Shown piece after piece: positions 39,250 to 47,300 of a DNA stretch of 64,000 bases. The position numbers were made by a program, and so were the translations under genes. The DNA is from a virus, in IMG/VR virus record IMGVR_UViG_3300036780_000119, positions 36,467 through 100,466 of that record. One strand, written 5' to 3'. The notes under the pieces were generated by a model. It worked only from the letters and a program-made list of their open reading frames with translations, did not search any database and was not told the DNA's origin. Position 1 is the first letter of the stretch. Each line of letters begins with the position of its first letter.

Positions 39250-39744
39250 ATGAGCACGCACCGGGACAAGATCAAGGCAGCCCTAGCGGCTGGCGCGTGG
39301 GCATTCAACGGCAACTACAAGGATCTCTCGCAGGTGGCAGCGTTCTACCCGGCGTACCTGGCCGTCTATGACGAGATGCGCGCGGCCAGCCGGTACCCGT
39401 ACAACGACGATTTCAAGGGCCGGATCCCGGGTATCGCGGGCCCGTGCGAAGTCACCGCTATCTACCTGCTGCAGCAGCTGCGATCCGTCCGCGAAATGGA
39501 AGCGCAGGTTAACGAGCGCAAGGCTGCGGGCTGGCGCGACTTCGATCCGGCCGAGCTGGCCGGCGTTCCGCTGCGGTTCGCCGGCGTCGCCGAATACGGC
39601 TGGTACCACGGCGGAAACGGTTTCCGCGCATGGGACAACGCGCGGCTCACCCGCTACGGGCAGTCGTCGGTCATGGTCCTGACCGGGCGCGCCCGGACAC
39701 GCGGCCACCTCGTGACCGGCCGTCTCATCGTCAAGGATGCGTGA
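39250..39744 (+). CDS. Unknown 164-residue protein
   Basis: ATG start close behind the previous stop with AGGGGAG. Helical N-terminal half (DKIKAALAAGAWAFNGNYKDL, YLAVYDEMRAASRYPYNDDFKG) and beta-rich C-terminal half (RFAGVAEYGWYHGGNG, SSVMVLTGRA). No catalytic motif seen. Overlaps the next gene by eight bases. Confidence 0.55.
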   Translation: MSTHRDKIKAALAAGAWAFNGNYKDLSQVAAFYPAYLAVYDEMRAASRYPYNDDFKGRIPGIAGPCEVTAIYLLQQLRSVREMEAQVNERKAAGWRDFDPAELAGVPLRFAGVAEYGWYHGGNGFRAWDNARLTRYGQSSVMVLTGRARTRGHLVTGRLIVKDA

Positions 39745-40009
39745 CCAGGTGACAGGCCAGGACAAGCCACGGCTTGACGTTGTGCACGCGGCGAACATGC
39801 GCCCGGGTGACTGGTACGCCGGCCGCGTCGAGCCGCACGCGCCAACCCGGCCCGTGCAGCTGTTCGCGGCGCCGTTCCAGGTCGCCGGCCTCGAACGGTT
39901 CAAGACGGGGGAGGGCCGGTCCATGGTCCGCGTGATCCCCAGCGGCGGGATCCTGCAGCCGGACCCGGTGCCGGTCGGCACGCAAGTGCTAGTGATCCGC
40001 ACGCCTTAA
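39737..40009 (+). CDS. Unknown 90-residue protein
   Basis: ATG start eight bases inside the previous gene. It has an LDVVHAANMRPGDWYAGRV start and an SMVRVIPSGG strand followed by PVPVGTQVLVIRTP, a small beta-barrel-like protein. Last gene before a new start-associated motif, so it closes a sub-cluster. Confidence 0.5.
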   Translation: MRDQVTGQDKPRLDVVHAANMRPGDWYAGRVEPHAPTRPVQLFAAPFQVAGLERFKTGEGRSMVRVIPSGGILQPDPVPVGTQVLVIRTP

Positions 40010-40015
40010 CCGAAA

Positions 40016-40034
40016 CTCACAACCGCCAGAAACG
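40016..40034 (+). repeat. Start-associated motif copy 5
   Basis: CTCACAACCGCCAGAAACG, then GAAGGAGACAAAAAC and the ATG at 40053. Seven bases after the stop of the preceding gene. Confidence 0.75.
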
Positions 40035-40052
40035 GACGAAGGAGACAAAAAC

Positions 40053-41054
40053 ATGATCACCATTACGCACACCCGCGACGCGGGCACACTGGTCGACGGC
40101 ACCTCACGCCGCGACGGTTCAAACGTTCCGCTCAAATCAGCCGGTTTCCGCTGGTCGCGTCAGCTCGGCTGCTGGTACCTGCCACACTCCCGGGACAACT
40201 CCGCGAAGTCGTGGAAGATCAGCGCCGCGCAAACCGCGCTGGAGGCGGCCGGATTCAAGGTCACAACCGAGATCGACAACGCCACGCCGGGACGCGCGTT
40301 CGCCGACGCCGAAGCCGAGCGTTACGAACGGGCCGAGCGGCGCGCCGACTACCACGCCGGCCGCGCCGGAGCATGCGACAGTGAGGCCGCATCACGGTTC
40401 GGCGCCGAGCATCAGATCTTGGACATGATCCCGCCCGGGCAGCCGATCCTGGTGGGGCATCACTCCGAGGGCAGGCACCGCCGGCACCTGGCCCGCGCGG
40501 AGTCACACCTCCGGGCCGGTATCGCAGCGCAAGAGCGCGGCGAGTACCACGAGCAGCGCGCCGAAACCGCCGGACGCTTCCAGGCGCGCCGCGAATCGGT
40601 GCCGACCACCCTACGGCGCATCGAGAAACTGGAAGCCGAACAGCGGCTGATACAGCGGCGCCTGGACGGTTCCGGCCATGCACTGTACGGCCAGGACCGG
40701 CCCGCGGCCGGTGGCTACCGTGTCCGGCTGGAGGCACGCGCCGCGGACATCGCCAAGGAACTCGAATACTGGCGCGAGCATGTCAAGCGAGCCGAAGCGT
40801 CCGGCGCCAAGTTGTGGTCACGCGCGGACTTCACCAAAGGTGATTTCGTGCGGTTTCTCGGCACCTGGTACGAGGTGCTGCGGGTGAACGCGAAAAGCGT
40901 CACCATTCCAGCCATGATCAACGATGGGCCGATCGTCCGCAAGGACGGCGCGCGCTGCACCTGGACCGACACCATCCCGTATCACAAAGTCAAAGGCCGC
41001 AAGAGCGCCGCAGAGGTGGCCGCGTTGCTGGCCGAAGCCGACGGCACCGTCTGA
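40053..41054 (+). CDS. DUF3560-type protein
   Basis: 333 residues. The middle has the DUF3560 signature around 125-150: a PPGQPILVGHHSEGRHRRH stretch followed by an Arg-rich helix, preceded by Arg/Glu-rich helices with many Tyr. The N-terminus has a small FRWSRQLGCWYLPHSRD beta domain. The C-terminus adds a GDFVRFLGTWYEVLRVNAKSV barrel-like part. DUF3560 proteins occur on actinobacterial plasmids and phages; molecular function unknown. Confidence 0.65.
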   Translation: MITITHTRDAGTLVDGTSRRDGSNVPLKSAGFRWSRQLGCWYLPHSRDNSAKSWKISAAQTALEAAGFKVTTEIDNATPGRAFADAEAERYERAERRADYHAGRAGACDSEAASRFGAEHQILDMIPPGQPILVGHHSEGRHRRHLARAESHLRAGIAAQERGEYHEQRAETAGRFQARRESVPTTLRRIEKLEAEQRLIQRRLDGSGHALYGQDRPAAGGYRVRLEARAADIAKELEYWREHVKRAEASGAKLWSRADFTKGDFVRFLGTWYEVLRVNAKSVTIPAMINDGPIVRKDGARCTWTDTIPYHKVKGRKSAAEVAALLAEADGTV

Positions 41055-41064
41055 CCGTTCAAGC

Positions 41065-41079
41065 CTCACAACCGCCAAA
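41065..41079 (+). repeat. Start-associated motif copy 6
   Basis: CTCACAACCGCCAAA, 36 bases before the ATG at 41101, followed by GAAGGAGAAAACATC. The core is exact; the tail differs from copies 1, 3 and 5. Confidence 0.7.
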
Positions 41080-41100
41080 GATCACGAAGGAGAAAACATC

Positions 41101-41721
41101 ATGACCACAAACGCAACCGCCGCAATCAGCAAGATGACCGCAGCACTCGAAGCGGTCGGGGATGACAGTTTCGCCGAGCTGGGCAGTCTGCTGTCCGGCG
41201 TGTTCGAGCAAATGGACTGGGCCGAAGACGAGATCAAGGCCGCGCAGAAGCGGCACCCGGCCACCGCGGATCTGCTGTATCACTCGTTCAAGCTGCTCTG
41301 CGCGCCGCATGAGCTCATGGCAAAGGAGCACGTTTACCGGGCACACTGCCGGGAGCTGCTCGACCGTGTCGCGGCCGGCGCCGACACGCGGCCCGGCACC
41401 GCGGCCCAGGTCTGCATCGCGTGCTCTGAGTCGTCCAACCTCGCGCCGCTGACAAGCACCGCAACCGGTCTCTACGCGCGCATGTGGCAGCAGGCCTTTC
41501 CCCGGCTCGGCATGCAATGGGATGACGTGAGCGAGCATTACGAGGCGCTCCGCGGCGCGCAGATTGACGACGCCGAACAGGAGATGCGGCGCAAGCTGGC
41601 CGACCCTGAGCGGCGCATCACGGAGATCGACTGCAAGGGGATGCACCACGGGGAAACCGTGAACTGCACCGCGCAGGCGCCCGGCAAGCGCGCCGGGCAG
41701 GCCGCGAAGGTGGCCGCGTGA
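41101..41721 (+). CDS. Unknown helical protein, 206 residues
   Basis: ATG behind copy 6 and GAAGGAG. Largely helical: FAELGSLLSGVFEQMDWAEDE, KRHPATADLLYHSFKLL, EHVYRAHCRELLDRVA. Cysteines at about 69, 84, 105 and 108 could form one metal site (VCIACSES). It is coupled to the next gene by GTGATG. No family recognised. Confidence 0.55.
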   Translation: MTTNATAAISKMTAALEAVGDDSFAELGSLLSGVFEQMDWAEDEIKAAQKRHPATADLLYHSFKLLCAPHELMAKEHVYRAHCRELLDRVAAGADTRPGTAAQVCIACSESSNLAPLTSTATGLYARMWQQAFPRLGMQWDDVSEHYEALRGAQIDDAEQEMRRKLADPERRITEIDCKGMHHGETVNCTAQAPGKRAGQAAKVAA

Positions 41722-42374
41722 TGGGCGGTGCCGTGGCTGGTGGCCCGCTGCTGCTGCTGGATCAGCACAAGATCGCCGCGCCGGATTTCCCGCGGTCGCC
41801 GGAATGGTGGGCCCGGTTCCTGCCGGGCTGGATGACCGCGGAGCATCGCGACGGCGGCATCGTGGCACTGGATGTCACCGGGCAGGCGCACCCGAGCCAG
41901 GGCCCGCGGCCGGTGGAGCAGGTGCGCCGTAACCAGCGGACAGCCGCGCTCCGGTTCCTGTTCGGGCTGCCGCAGCTGGAGCCGGCCATCGTGGAAGACA
42001 CCGCGCCGCGGTGCCAGTGCTGGCGGCTGCCCGGTGCCGCGCTGCATGGCGGTCACTGCTGTTTCAGCGATGACCGGGTGTGTCATGCGCTGCCCGAGAA
42101 CATCCGCGCCGATGGCGTCGATACGCTGCTCGCCATGTCGGCGACCTGGCGGCGTGTCGCCGCGCTGGATCGGCGTTACCGCCAGTATGCGATCAAATTC
42201 GCGCTGGACAGTGACGCCGAGCCCACGGACGCCAAGCTCAAGCGGATACTTGACCGGTGCGCACGGCCCGCCCGCGCGGGCGAGTACCCCGAGATCCGGC
42301 GGCGGGTCGTGCTGTACCGGGCCGACCCGGAGGGATTCGCACGCCAGGCTGACGCGGGGGAGTGCCCACAATGA
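41718..42374 (+). CDS. Unknown protein with Cys cluster, 218 residues
   Basis: GTG at 41718 (ATG next codon) overlaps the previous stop. N-terminal WWARFLPGWMTAEHRDGGIVALDV, then AALRFLFGLPQLEPAIVED and a Cys-rich PRCQCWRLPGAALHGGHCCFSDDRVCH stretch, likely zinc-bound. C-terminal helices are Arg-rich. Function unknown. Confidence 0.5.
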   Translation: MMGGAVAGGPLLLLDQHKIAAPDFPRSPEWWARFLPGWMTAEHRDGGIVALDVTGQAHPSQGPRPVEQVRRNQRTAALRFLFGLPQLEPAIVEDTAPRCQCWRLPGAALHGGHCCFSDDRVCHALPENIRADGVDTLLAMSATWRRVAALDRRYRQYAIKFALDSDAEPTDAKLKRILDRCARPARAGEYPEIRRRVVLYRADPEGFARQADAGECPQ

Positions 42375-42718
42375 GCGCGGCGCTTACCCGTGTGCGGGAG
42401 GTTGACCGGTTCGGCAACGTCGCGCAGGTGATCCACGACGGCGGGCAGCTGCTCGGCTGGGTACTCAAGACCGGTTCCGGGAAGTGGCGCGCCGAATCGC
42501 CTTGGCTGTCGTGGGCGCCCGTGCCGAGCATCAAGGCCGGCGAGCGGTGGCTAGTGCAGCTGTGGGAGGCGCGGAAACTGCCGCCCGATCCGCGGACCGC
42601 TGCGGAGATGCGCCCGGTACGGGCTGCCGAGTACGCGAACCATGCCGGGGAGACGTTCGACTGCCCGAACGGTCACGGGGCCGATGCCGGCCCGGCCGCT
42701 GGATCGTCAGACCTATGA
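42371..42718 (+). CDS. Unknown 115-residue protein
   Basis: ATG overlaps the previous TGA and sits eight bases after GGGGGAG. Beta start (VAQVIHDGGQLLGWVLKTGSGKW), then a Trp-rich ESPWLSWAPVPSIKAGERWLVQLW part. The end overlaps the next gene by 35 bases. No family recognised. Confidence 0.5.
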   Translation: MSAALTRVREVDRFGNVAQVIHDGGQLLGWVLKTGSGKWRAESPWLSWAPVPSIKAGERWLVQLWEARKLPPDPRTAAEMRPVRAAEYANHAGETFDCPNGHGADAGPAAGSSDL

Positions 42719-42983
42719 GCAACTGTGGTGTGGGCTGTGGTGGGACTGCCAGCAGTGCGGCTCGTCAAGTGGGTATGCGAGCCGGGAGCTGGCCGCCTAC
42801 CACGGGGAACCGTACACGGTGCGGAAAGGCAGTTACGAGGTGTGGAACGGTGCCGCGTGGCTGCCGCTGCCGTCGGCTCACTACAAGGTCTACTGGCTGC
42901 GCCGGACCGCTGGCGCTGAGCAGCGGCGCCGGGCTATGGCCCGGGCCGCGCGGCGCGGCCGGAGGAAGGGGATGGCACGATGA
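42684..42983 (+). CDS. Small protein with CxxC motif and Arg-rich tail
   Basis: 99 residues; ATG inside the end of the previous gene. Contains CGLWWDCQQCGSS, a Trp/Tyr-rich body (YEVWNGAAWLPLPSAHYKVYW) and a strongly basic C-terminus (RRRAMARAARRGRRKG), compatible with nucleic acid binding. Function unknown. Confidence 0.5.
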   Translation: MPARPLDRQTYEQLWCGLWWDCQQCGSSSGYASRELAAYHGEPYTVRKGSYEVWNGAAWLPLPSAHYKVYWLRRTAGAEQRRRAMARAARRGRRKGMAR

Positions 42984-43285
42984 CCAACTGGAACGCCGTA
43001 GGACTGGCGGCCTACCGCCGCGAGCGGAAGCTAGTTCACCTGCAGTACGTCGGCGAGATGCCCGGCACACCCGCGGGTGAGCTCGAAACCGGCGACCGGC
43101 TCATGTGGAACGGTGGCGCCATCTACACAATCGTCAAGATCGAGCGGGTGTCGCCGCAGTTCATCAAGGTGACCGAACGCGCCGACGGTGGCAGCAACCA
43201 GGGCCAGGAGTACACGCGGCGGCTCAAGCTCGACCGGCTCGTAGTGCGGGCCAAGCCAGGCGAGAAATTCAAGCGGGCCCGATAA
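42980..43285 (+). CDS. Unknown small beta-barrel-like protein
   Basis: 101 residues, ATG overlapping the previous stop. ELETGDRLMWNGGAIYTIVKIERV followed by FIKVTER resembles SH3-like or Tudor-type small barrels found in phage accessory genes. Basic C-terminus. No specific family. Confidence 0.5.
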   Translation: MTNWNAVGLAAYRRERKLVHLQYVGEMPGTPAGELETGDRLMWNGGAIYTIVKIERVSPQFIKVTERADGGSNQGQEYTRRLKLDRLVVRAKPGEKFKRAR

Positions 43286-43311
43286 TCAAGCGAAAGGAAG
43301 GAGTTTCAACG

Positions 43312-43605
43312 ATGGCAACATGGTTCGAGATCACCTATACAGGCCAGCCAACCGAAGACGATTACGAGCGCGTCTCAGAGATGGCCGCCGAAGGATACAC
43401 GAGCGGGCAGCTGATCAACGACAGCGAGCCGGGCACCGGCACCGGTGTACCGGACTACCAGGGCCGGGCCATGCGTGCCGCTATGGACACGCTAGGCGAC
43501 CTGTACAGCGCGGCAATTGACCGGCTCAACGCGGACGAACAACACGCGATCAGCATCGTTCGTGAGGTGCTATCCCGCGAGGTGGACCGGGAGCGGGGCT
43601 CATGA
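43312..43605 (+). CDS. Unknown 97-residue acidic protein
   Basis: ATG with a strong AAGGAAGGAG upstream. FEITYTGQPTEDDYERVSEMAAEGYTSGQLI at the start and a helical AAMDTLGDLYSAAIDRLNADEQHAISIV end. Acidic, soluble. Overlaps the next ATG by four bases. Confidence 0.55.
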   Translation: MATWFEITYTGQPTEDDYERVSEMAAEGYTSGQLINDSEPGTGTGVPDYQGRAMRAAMDTLGDLYSAAIDRLNADEQHAISIVREVLSREVDRERGS

Positions 43606-43919
43606 TCGACAGCATGCGGGTACTCGACGTGCTACGGGAACGCGGGTACATGCCGCTAGACGACGCCGACCTAGGCGAAGGGTGGTTCGACTACCCAGCC
43701 GGGCGGCACACCGTGCGGGCTGTGCTCCGCGACGATGGCGAGGGCGGCGAAGTCGTCACACTCACCGAACACGGCACCACGGAATGGGCCGTGGAGGTGC
43801 GTGGGGCACCGGGTGCGGTGTTCCTCGCCATCCTCGACGCGGCCGAACGGGAAGCCGGAATCGTGCGGGACGACGGGCCAGCCGGCGAGTGCGAAAGCGC
43901 ACCGGAGCGGGCACTGTGA
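43602..43919 (+). CDS. Unknown 105-residue acidic protein
   Basis: ATGA overlap with the preceding gene. Helical start (MRVLDVLRERGYMPLDDADLG), beta middle (HTVRAVLRDD, EVVTLTEHGTTEWAVEVRGAP) and helix (VFLAILDAAEREAG). The alternation resembles small immunity or anti-restriction folds, but nothing identifies it. Confidence 0.5.
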   Translation: MIDSMRVLDVLRERGYMPLDDADLGEGWFDYPAGRHTVRAVLRDDGEGGEVVTLTEHGTTEWAVEVRGAPGAVFLAILDAAEREAGIVRDDGPAGECESAPERAL

Positions 43920-44044
43920 ACCATCCCGATGCGTGGCCCTGGATCTGGTTCGTAGTCGGCTACGCCGCCCTGCTGGCCGGGACCATACCCGCCGTGTGGT
44001 GGGTCATGGACCGGCGCCGGCGCAACCGGATCAACCAGCCGTAG
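43916..44044 (+). CDS. 42-residue single-TM protein
   Basis: GTG overlaps the previous TGA. One membrane span (about 7-31: WPWIWFVVGYAALLAGTIPA) with a basic cytoplasmic tail (DRRRRNRINQP). It ends seven bases before a strong terminator and is the last gene of its sub-operon. Candidate small membrane effector. Confidence 0.55.
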   Translation: MNHPDAWPWIWFVVGYAALLAGTIPAVWWVMDRRRRNRINQP

Positions 44045-44050
44045 ACAGGT

Positions 44051-44084
44051 CCGCAGCCCCAGGCCGTGGGGTCTGGGGCTGCGG
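44051..44084 (+). terminator. 12-bp perfect stem terminator
   Basis: CCGCAGCCCCAG and CTGGGGCTGCGG pair completely around a ten-base loop. No T-run follows (GTCTCGAC), as often in GC-rich Actinobacteria. The next gene begins 44 bases later with its own start-associated motif. Confidence 0.7.
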
Positions 44085-44091
44085 GTCTCGA

Positions 44092-44106
44092 CTCACAACC
44101 GCCAAG
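44092..44106 (+). repeat. Start-associated motif copy 7
   Basis: CTCACAACCGCCAAG, directly after the terminator and before GAAGGAGACAAGACACC and the ATG at 44128. It shares AACCGCCAAG with the operator arm at 34613. Confidence 0.75.
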
Positions 44107-44127
44107 AAGTGAAGGAGACAAGACACC

Positions 44128-45405
44128 ATGCTAGACCAGACCGAGCACGACACCACCACCGCGCCCGCCTGGACGCCGCTGGATGAGGCGCGCGAATTCA
44201 TCGGCCGGTTCATCGACGCCAGCCCGACGCAGCTCGACGTGATGACTACGTGGGCGGCGCACACGCACGTGCTGCGGGCATTCGTCACGACACCGCGGCT
44301 GCTGTTCACCAGCAAGGAAGCCGAATCCGGGAAGTCCGAAGCGCTGCAGCGGGTGATAGACCTGTCCGCGAACGGGTGGGGGGTCAGCAAGGAGACCACG
44401 AAGGACGCGATCCGGTCCAAGCTGGACTGCCCGCCAGAGTCGAAACCGACTGTCAGCATCGATGAGGTGTCCGACATCTTCGGCCAGAACGGGCACGCGC
44501 GCAGCCCGCACCCGATCGCCTCATACTTGCGGCTGGGGTACAAGGTCGGCGCGAACGCGTCAATGTCGCGCAGCGGCGTGGCGGTGGATATTGATGTGTT
44601 CCTCGCCGCGGCGATGGCCGGGCTGGGCAACGCGGTGCCGAAAGACATCCGCACCCGGGCTATCTGGATTTTCATGCGGGTGGGATGGCCGCAGGAAGAT
44701 TACCTCGTCCGTGAACACGTGCCGCAGGCGGAGATGCTCCGTGAGGCGCTCGCAAATTTCTTCGGCAAGCACATTCCGGAGCTGGAGGCGTTCCGTGCCC
44801 GGGGCATCCACCCGAAGCTGACCGGCCGCAAACGGGAGATCTGGGAGCCGCTGTTCGCGGTCGCGCACGTGGCCGGCGGATCGTGGCCGCGGCGGATCCT
44901 GGCCGCGTTCCTGGATCTGGTGATGGACGAAGGCGAGCACGTGATCCTGACGCCGAAACAGACCGTGCTGCGGGACATGCAGACCGCTGCGGAAACGCTC
45001 GGCCTCGCCCGGGTTGGAGGTTCGGCGCTGCTGGGGATACTGCGTACCTGCCGGACGCCGATGTATGAGCCGATGCCGGACCGGTCGCTGGCGATGCTCA
45101 TGGCTGCGGCGATGGAGCCGGTACGGCCCACCCAGTTCCGCGACGCGGAGACGGGGCGCCCGGTCCGCGGGTACACGCTGGCCGATATCCGCCGGATCGC
45201 CGCCGAGCGGCTGCCCGCGCCGCCGGAGATGGCCGAGCCGGAGGAGCCGGAAGACGCCGGGGTGACCATCTTCGACGTGCCGGCAGGTGACGGCGCGCTG
45301 GAGGGTAACGACCTGGCCGGGGTTGTGACGGGCGTCGAGCCGCCGGCCAGCGGTGTAACAACCGTCACGGCCGGTGCAACCTCCCCGGGGAAGGCTGCGG
45401 CCTGA
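44128..45405 (+). CDS. P-loop ATPase, DUF3631-like
   Basis: 425 residues. Walker A-like SKEAESGKS at 62-70, Walker B TVSIDEV at 108-114, then RSPHPIASYLRLGYKVGA and a sensor-like RAIWIFMR. The C-terminal half has PLFAVAHVAGGSWPRRI and a disordered Pro/Ala/Val tail. DUF3631 ATPases occur in actinobacterial mobile elements, next to primase or helicase functions. It may act as a replication helicase or loader together with the clamp encoded upstream; that is inference. Confidence 0.65.
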   Translation: MLDQTEHDTTTAPAWTPLDEAREFIGRFIDASPTQLDVMTTWAAHTHVLRAFVTTPRLLFTSKEAESGKSEALQRVIDLSANGWGVSKETTKDAIRSKLDCPPESKPTVSIDEVSDIFGQNGHARSPHPIASYLRLGYKVGANASMSRSGVAVDIDVFLAAAMAGLGNAVPKDIRTRAIWIFMRVGWPQEDYLVREHVPQAEMLREALANFFGKHIPELEAFRARGIHPKLTGRKREIWEPLFAVAHVAGGSWPRRILAAFLDLVMDEGEHVILTPKQTVLRDMQTAAETLGLARVGGSALLGILRTCRTPMYEPMPDRSLAMLMAAAMEPVRPTQFRDAETGRPVRGYTLADIRRIAAERLPAPPEMAEPEEPEDAGVTIFDVPAGDGALEGNDLAGVVTGVEPPASGVTTVTAGATSPGKAAA

Positions 45406-45480
45406 CCGGTTGGTGTGACGGTGCTGGGCGGTGAGCCATCCCCGCCCGGTGCCGCCGGCAACCGGGCAAGAGGAAAGGAA

Positions 45481-45529
45481 GCTCAGCCCCTGAGCGCTTT
45501 GGGCCTGCGCACCCCAGGCGGGGTGTGCG
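45481..45529. terminator. Double hairpin between convergent genes
   Basis: GCTCAG-CCC-CTGAGC is followed by CGCACCCC-AGGC-GGGGTGTGCG (one bulge). Both lie in the 178-bp gap between the end of the plus-strand ATPase and the end of the minus-strand HNH gene, so they can stop transcription from either side. Nothing else is visible in 45406-45583. Confidence 0.5.
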
Positions 45530-45583
45530 GGTCCATGGCTTTCAGGCCAGCGGATTTACACCTAGCTAGCTCGCATCGCCTTG

Positions 45584-45907
45584 TCAGGTCAGGCCCGGGT
45601 GGCGTTCACCGGGCCGGTGCCTGGCGGTGGCCATCTGGCGGCGTAGTTTGCCCCAGGCGGCACCGGCTTCGCGGCCGGTTTTGCTGGCGTGGTGGCCGGG
45701 GCAGAGGGCTTGCAGGTTCCACAGTTCGTCGGGGCCACCGGGGTTGATGTGATCAACCTGGCTGGCGGGCAGCCCGCAGATGCGGGGGCCCGCTGGCCAG
45801 CGGCACCGGTAGCCGTCGCGGGCGAGCACCGCCGGGCGGAGTTCGGTTTCCCAGTTCGGCGGCAGCGGTGTGCGCCGCCACGAGCCGGCCCGGCCACCCA
45901 TCGCCAC
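45584..45907 (-). CDS. HNH endonuclease
   Basis: 107 residues. Zinc-finger cysteines C35 and C44, catalytic D52-H53 (VDHINPGG), N64 in ELWNLQALC, then C69-x2-H72-H73 and K76 (CPGHHASKT): the complete HNH fold. Encoded on the minus strand with a small zinc protein and a MerR-like HTH protein, apart from the terminase genes. It may be a homing or recombination nuclease. Confidence 0.8.
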   Translation of the reverse strand: MAMGGRAGSWRRTPLPPNWETELRPAVLARDGYRCRWPAGPRICGLPASQVDHINPGGPDELWNLQALCPGHHASKTGREAGAAWGKLRRQMATARHRPGERHPGLT

Positions 45908-45917
45908 CCCCGGATGC

Positions 45918-46022
45918 TTAGTCGGTGTCGCCGTGGGTGCAGCCGCACGCCGGGTCGTCGCACCGGTCGCAGTCGCCGGCGCGGCAGCGCCGGCACACCC
46001 AGCCCGTGGTGTCAGGCTGCAC
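45918..46022 (-). CDS. 34-residue zinc-ribbon peptide
   Basis: GTG start overlapping the end of the HTH gene. Six cysteines in WVCRRCRAGDCDRCDDPACGC with a final His: two C-x2-C pairs, enough for a small zinc knuckle. There is no strong ribosome site, so translation would depend on coupling. Confidence is limited by size. Confidence 0.4.
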   Translation of the reverse strand: MQPDTTGWVCRRCRAGDCDRCDDPACGCTHGDTD

Positions 46023-46257
46023 TGTGTGCCCGCAGGCTGCGCGGGTCGACGCCGGAGGTGCGCAGCCCGTTGGCGCGGACCTTCCGCTCGGCCGCGCGGA
46101 CCGCTTCGCGGGTGTGCAGTGGCCGGCCGTGCTCGTCCAGGCCCTGGGGGGCGAGCCAGCCGCGGTTACGCCACGAGCGGATCGTGGCAGCGGACACGCC
46201 GGCGAGCTGGCCCGCCTCCGCAGTAGTGAGGAATCCGTCACCGCGGGTGGGGCGCAT
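46012..46257 (-). CDS. MerR/excisionase-type HTH protein
   Basis: 81 residues from ATG at 46257. FLTTAEAGQLAGVSAATIRSWRNRGWL is a winged-helix HTH of the MerR/AlpA type, followed by a wing (GRPLHTREAVRAAERK) and a basic tail. Small size means DNA binding only, as in excisionases and plasmid regulators. It has its own promoter at 46337-46365. Confidence 0.7.
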   Translation of the reverse strand: MRPTRGDGFLTTAEAGQLAGVSAATIRSWRNRGWLAPQGLDEHGRPLHTREAVRAAERKVRANGLRTSGVDPRSLRAHSAA

Positions 46258-46336
46258 CCGTTCACCGCCCCACGGGGGATACAGAAAACCCCCGGGCGCG
46301 GCGCGCTTCCGGGGGCACAGTTGTTCCTTCGGGACC

Positions 46337-46365
46337 ATCGTGTTGCACACCAGCGTGATTGTCAA
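46337..46365 (-). promoter_or_regulatory. Minus-strand promoter TTGACA-17-CACGAT
   Basis: A perfect -35 (TTGACA, 46360-46365) overlaps the stop codon of the 46362 gene. A 17-bp spacer leads to a weak -10. Transcription would begin near 46330 and give a leader of about 70 bases containing a CGGGGG/CCCCCG hairpin before the HTH gene. Confidence 0.55.
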
Positions 46366-47300
46366 ATACCGGCGGTCACCACGGCGTGGCCACGTGCCCG
46401 GCACATGCACCGCGGGTAGGCGCATTCATCGCACCGCGGCGGGGTGAATTGGCAGCGGCGGCAGGTCAGGCCGGCCCGGTCGGCCCACGCCGCATACCAT
46501 TTCGCCCATTCGGTGAAGGTCTTGCGGTCCATGGTGTGGCGGCAGGTGGCGCAGCGGGAATGCATCGCCGGCTGCGCCGGGTCGGACGGCGGCTCGGCGC
46601 GTTCGAGGGCCATATCTTCGCAGTTGCGGCAGGGGATGCCGTCGAACGATTCGGGGGCGGCGCGGGTTTCGCCGAGAATGCGGCGGGCCCGGTAATGCAG
46701 CCGGAGGATTTCGTTTCCGGCGTCGGCGCCGGACAGCGGCAGCAGCATGTGTGCCTGCCCGTCGGGCCGGACGATCCCGTCTGCGGTGTGCCATTCCTCC
46801 CCGGCGTGGGTGGGGTGCATCACCCGGTGCATCGGCCCGGGAGGCAGCGCCAGCATCACGTCCAGGTGGGCGCCGAGGACCGTGGTGGCGCGTTCGACCT
46901 GGTGGCCGAGTTCCCGCACGGACGTGTCCGGGATGTCGAGAGCGGCGATCATGGCGGTGCGTTCGTGCCAGGAGCCGAGGACGGTGGCCATGTCGCGGAT
47001 GAGGGCGTCAATGTCGCCGCGCAGCGGCAGCACCGGGCCGAAGGGTGTGCGGATCGTGGTGCCGCCGGGGGGGTGTTCGCCGATCTCGTTCTCGAGCCTG
47101 CCGAACGCGGCGGGGAGTTCTTCGAGGCAGTGCAGGATCATCGACCGGTCGTAGTCGCAGTAGGGGCGCCAGACGAGGGCGGGCAGGCGGGTGACGGTGC
47201 CGTCGGGGTTGCGGATGATTCTCGGGTCGGCGCACCAGCCGCCGCGGGCGCAGGGCCGCTGGCCGGTGTCGCTGCTGTCCGGGCAGCCCGTGGCACGCAC
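46362..47300 (-). CDS. Large zinc-binding protein of unknown function
   Basis: 312 residues; GTG four bases after AAAGGGGAG. The N-terminal third has Cys pairs (DSSDTGQRPC, WCADPR). The middle is helical (DIDALIRDMATVLGSWHERTAMI). The C-terminal 90 residues carry at least ten Cys in C-x2-C pairs (PCRNCED, RCATCRH, CRRCQF, CDECAYPRCMC). Similar zinc proteins are scattered in actinophages; an RNA-polymerase-binding or DNA-binding role is possible. Confidence 0.55.
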   Translation of the reverse strand: MRATGCPDSSDTGQRPCARGGWCADPRIIRNPDGTVTRLPALVWRPYCDYDRSMILHCLEELPAAFGRLENEIGEHPPGGTTIRTPFGPVLPLRGDIDALIRDMATVLGSWHERTAMIAALDIPDTSVRELGHQVERATTVLGAHLDVMLALPPGPMHRVMHPTHAGEEWHTADGIVRPDGQAHMLLPLSGADAGNEILRLHYRARRILGETRAAPESFDGIPCRNCEDMALERAEPPSDPAQPAMHSRCATCRHTMDRKTFTEWAKWYAAWADRAGLTCRRCQFTPPRCDECAYPRCMCRARGHAVVTAGI

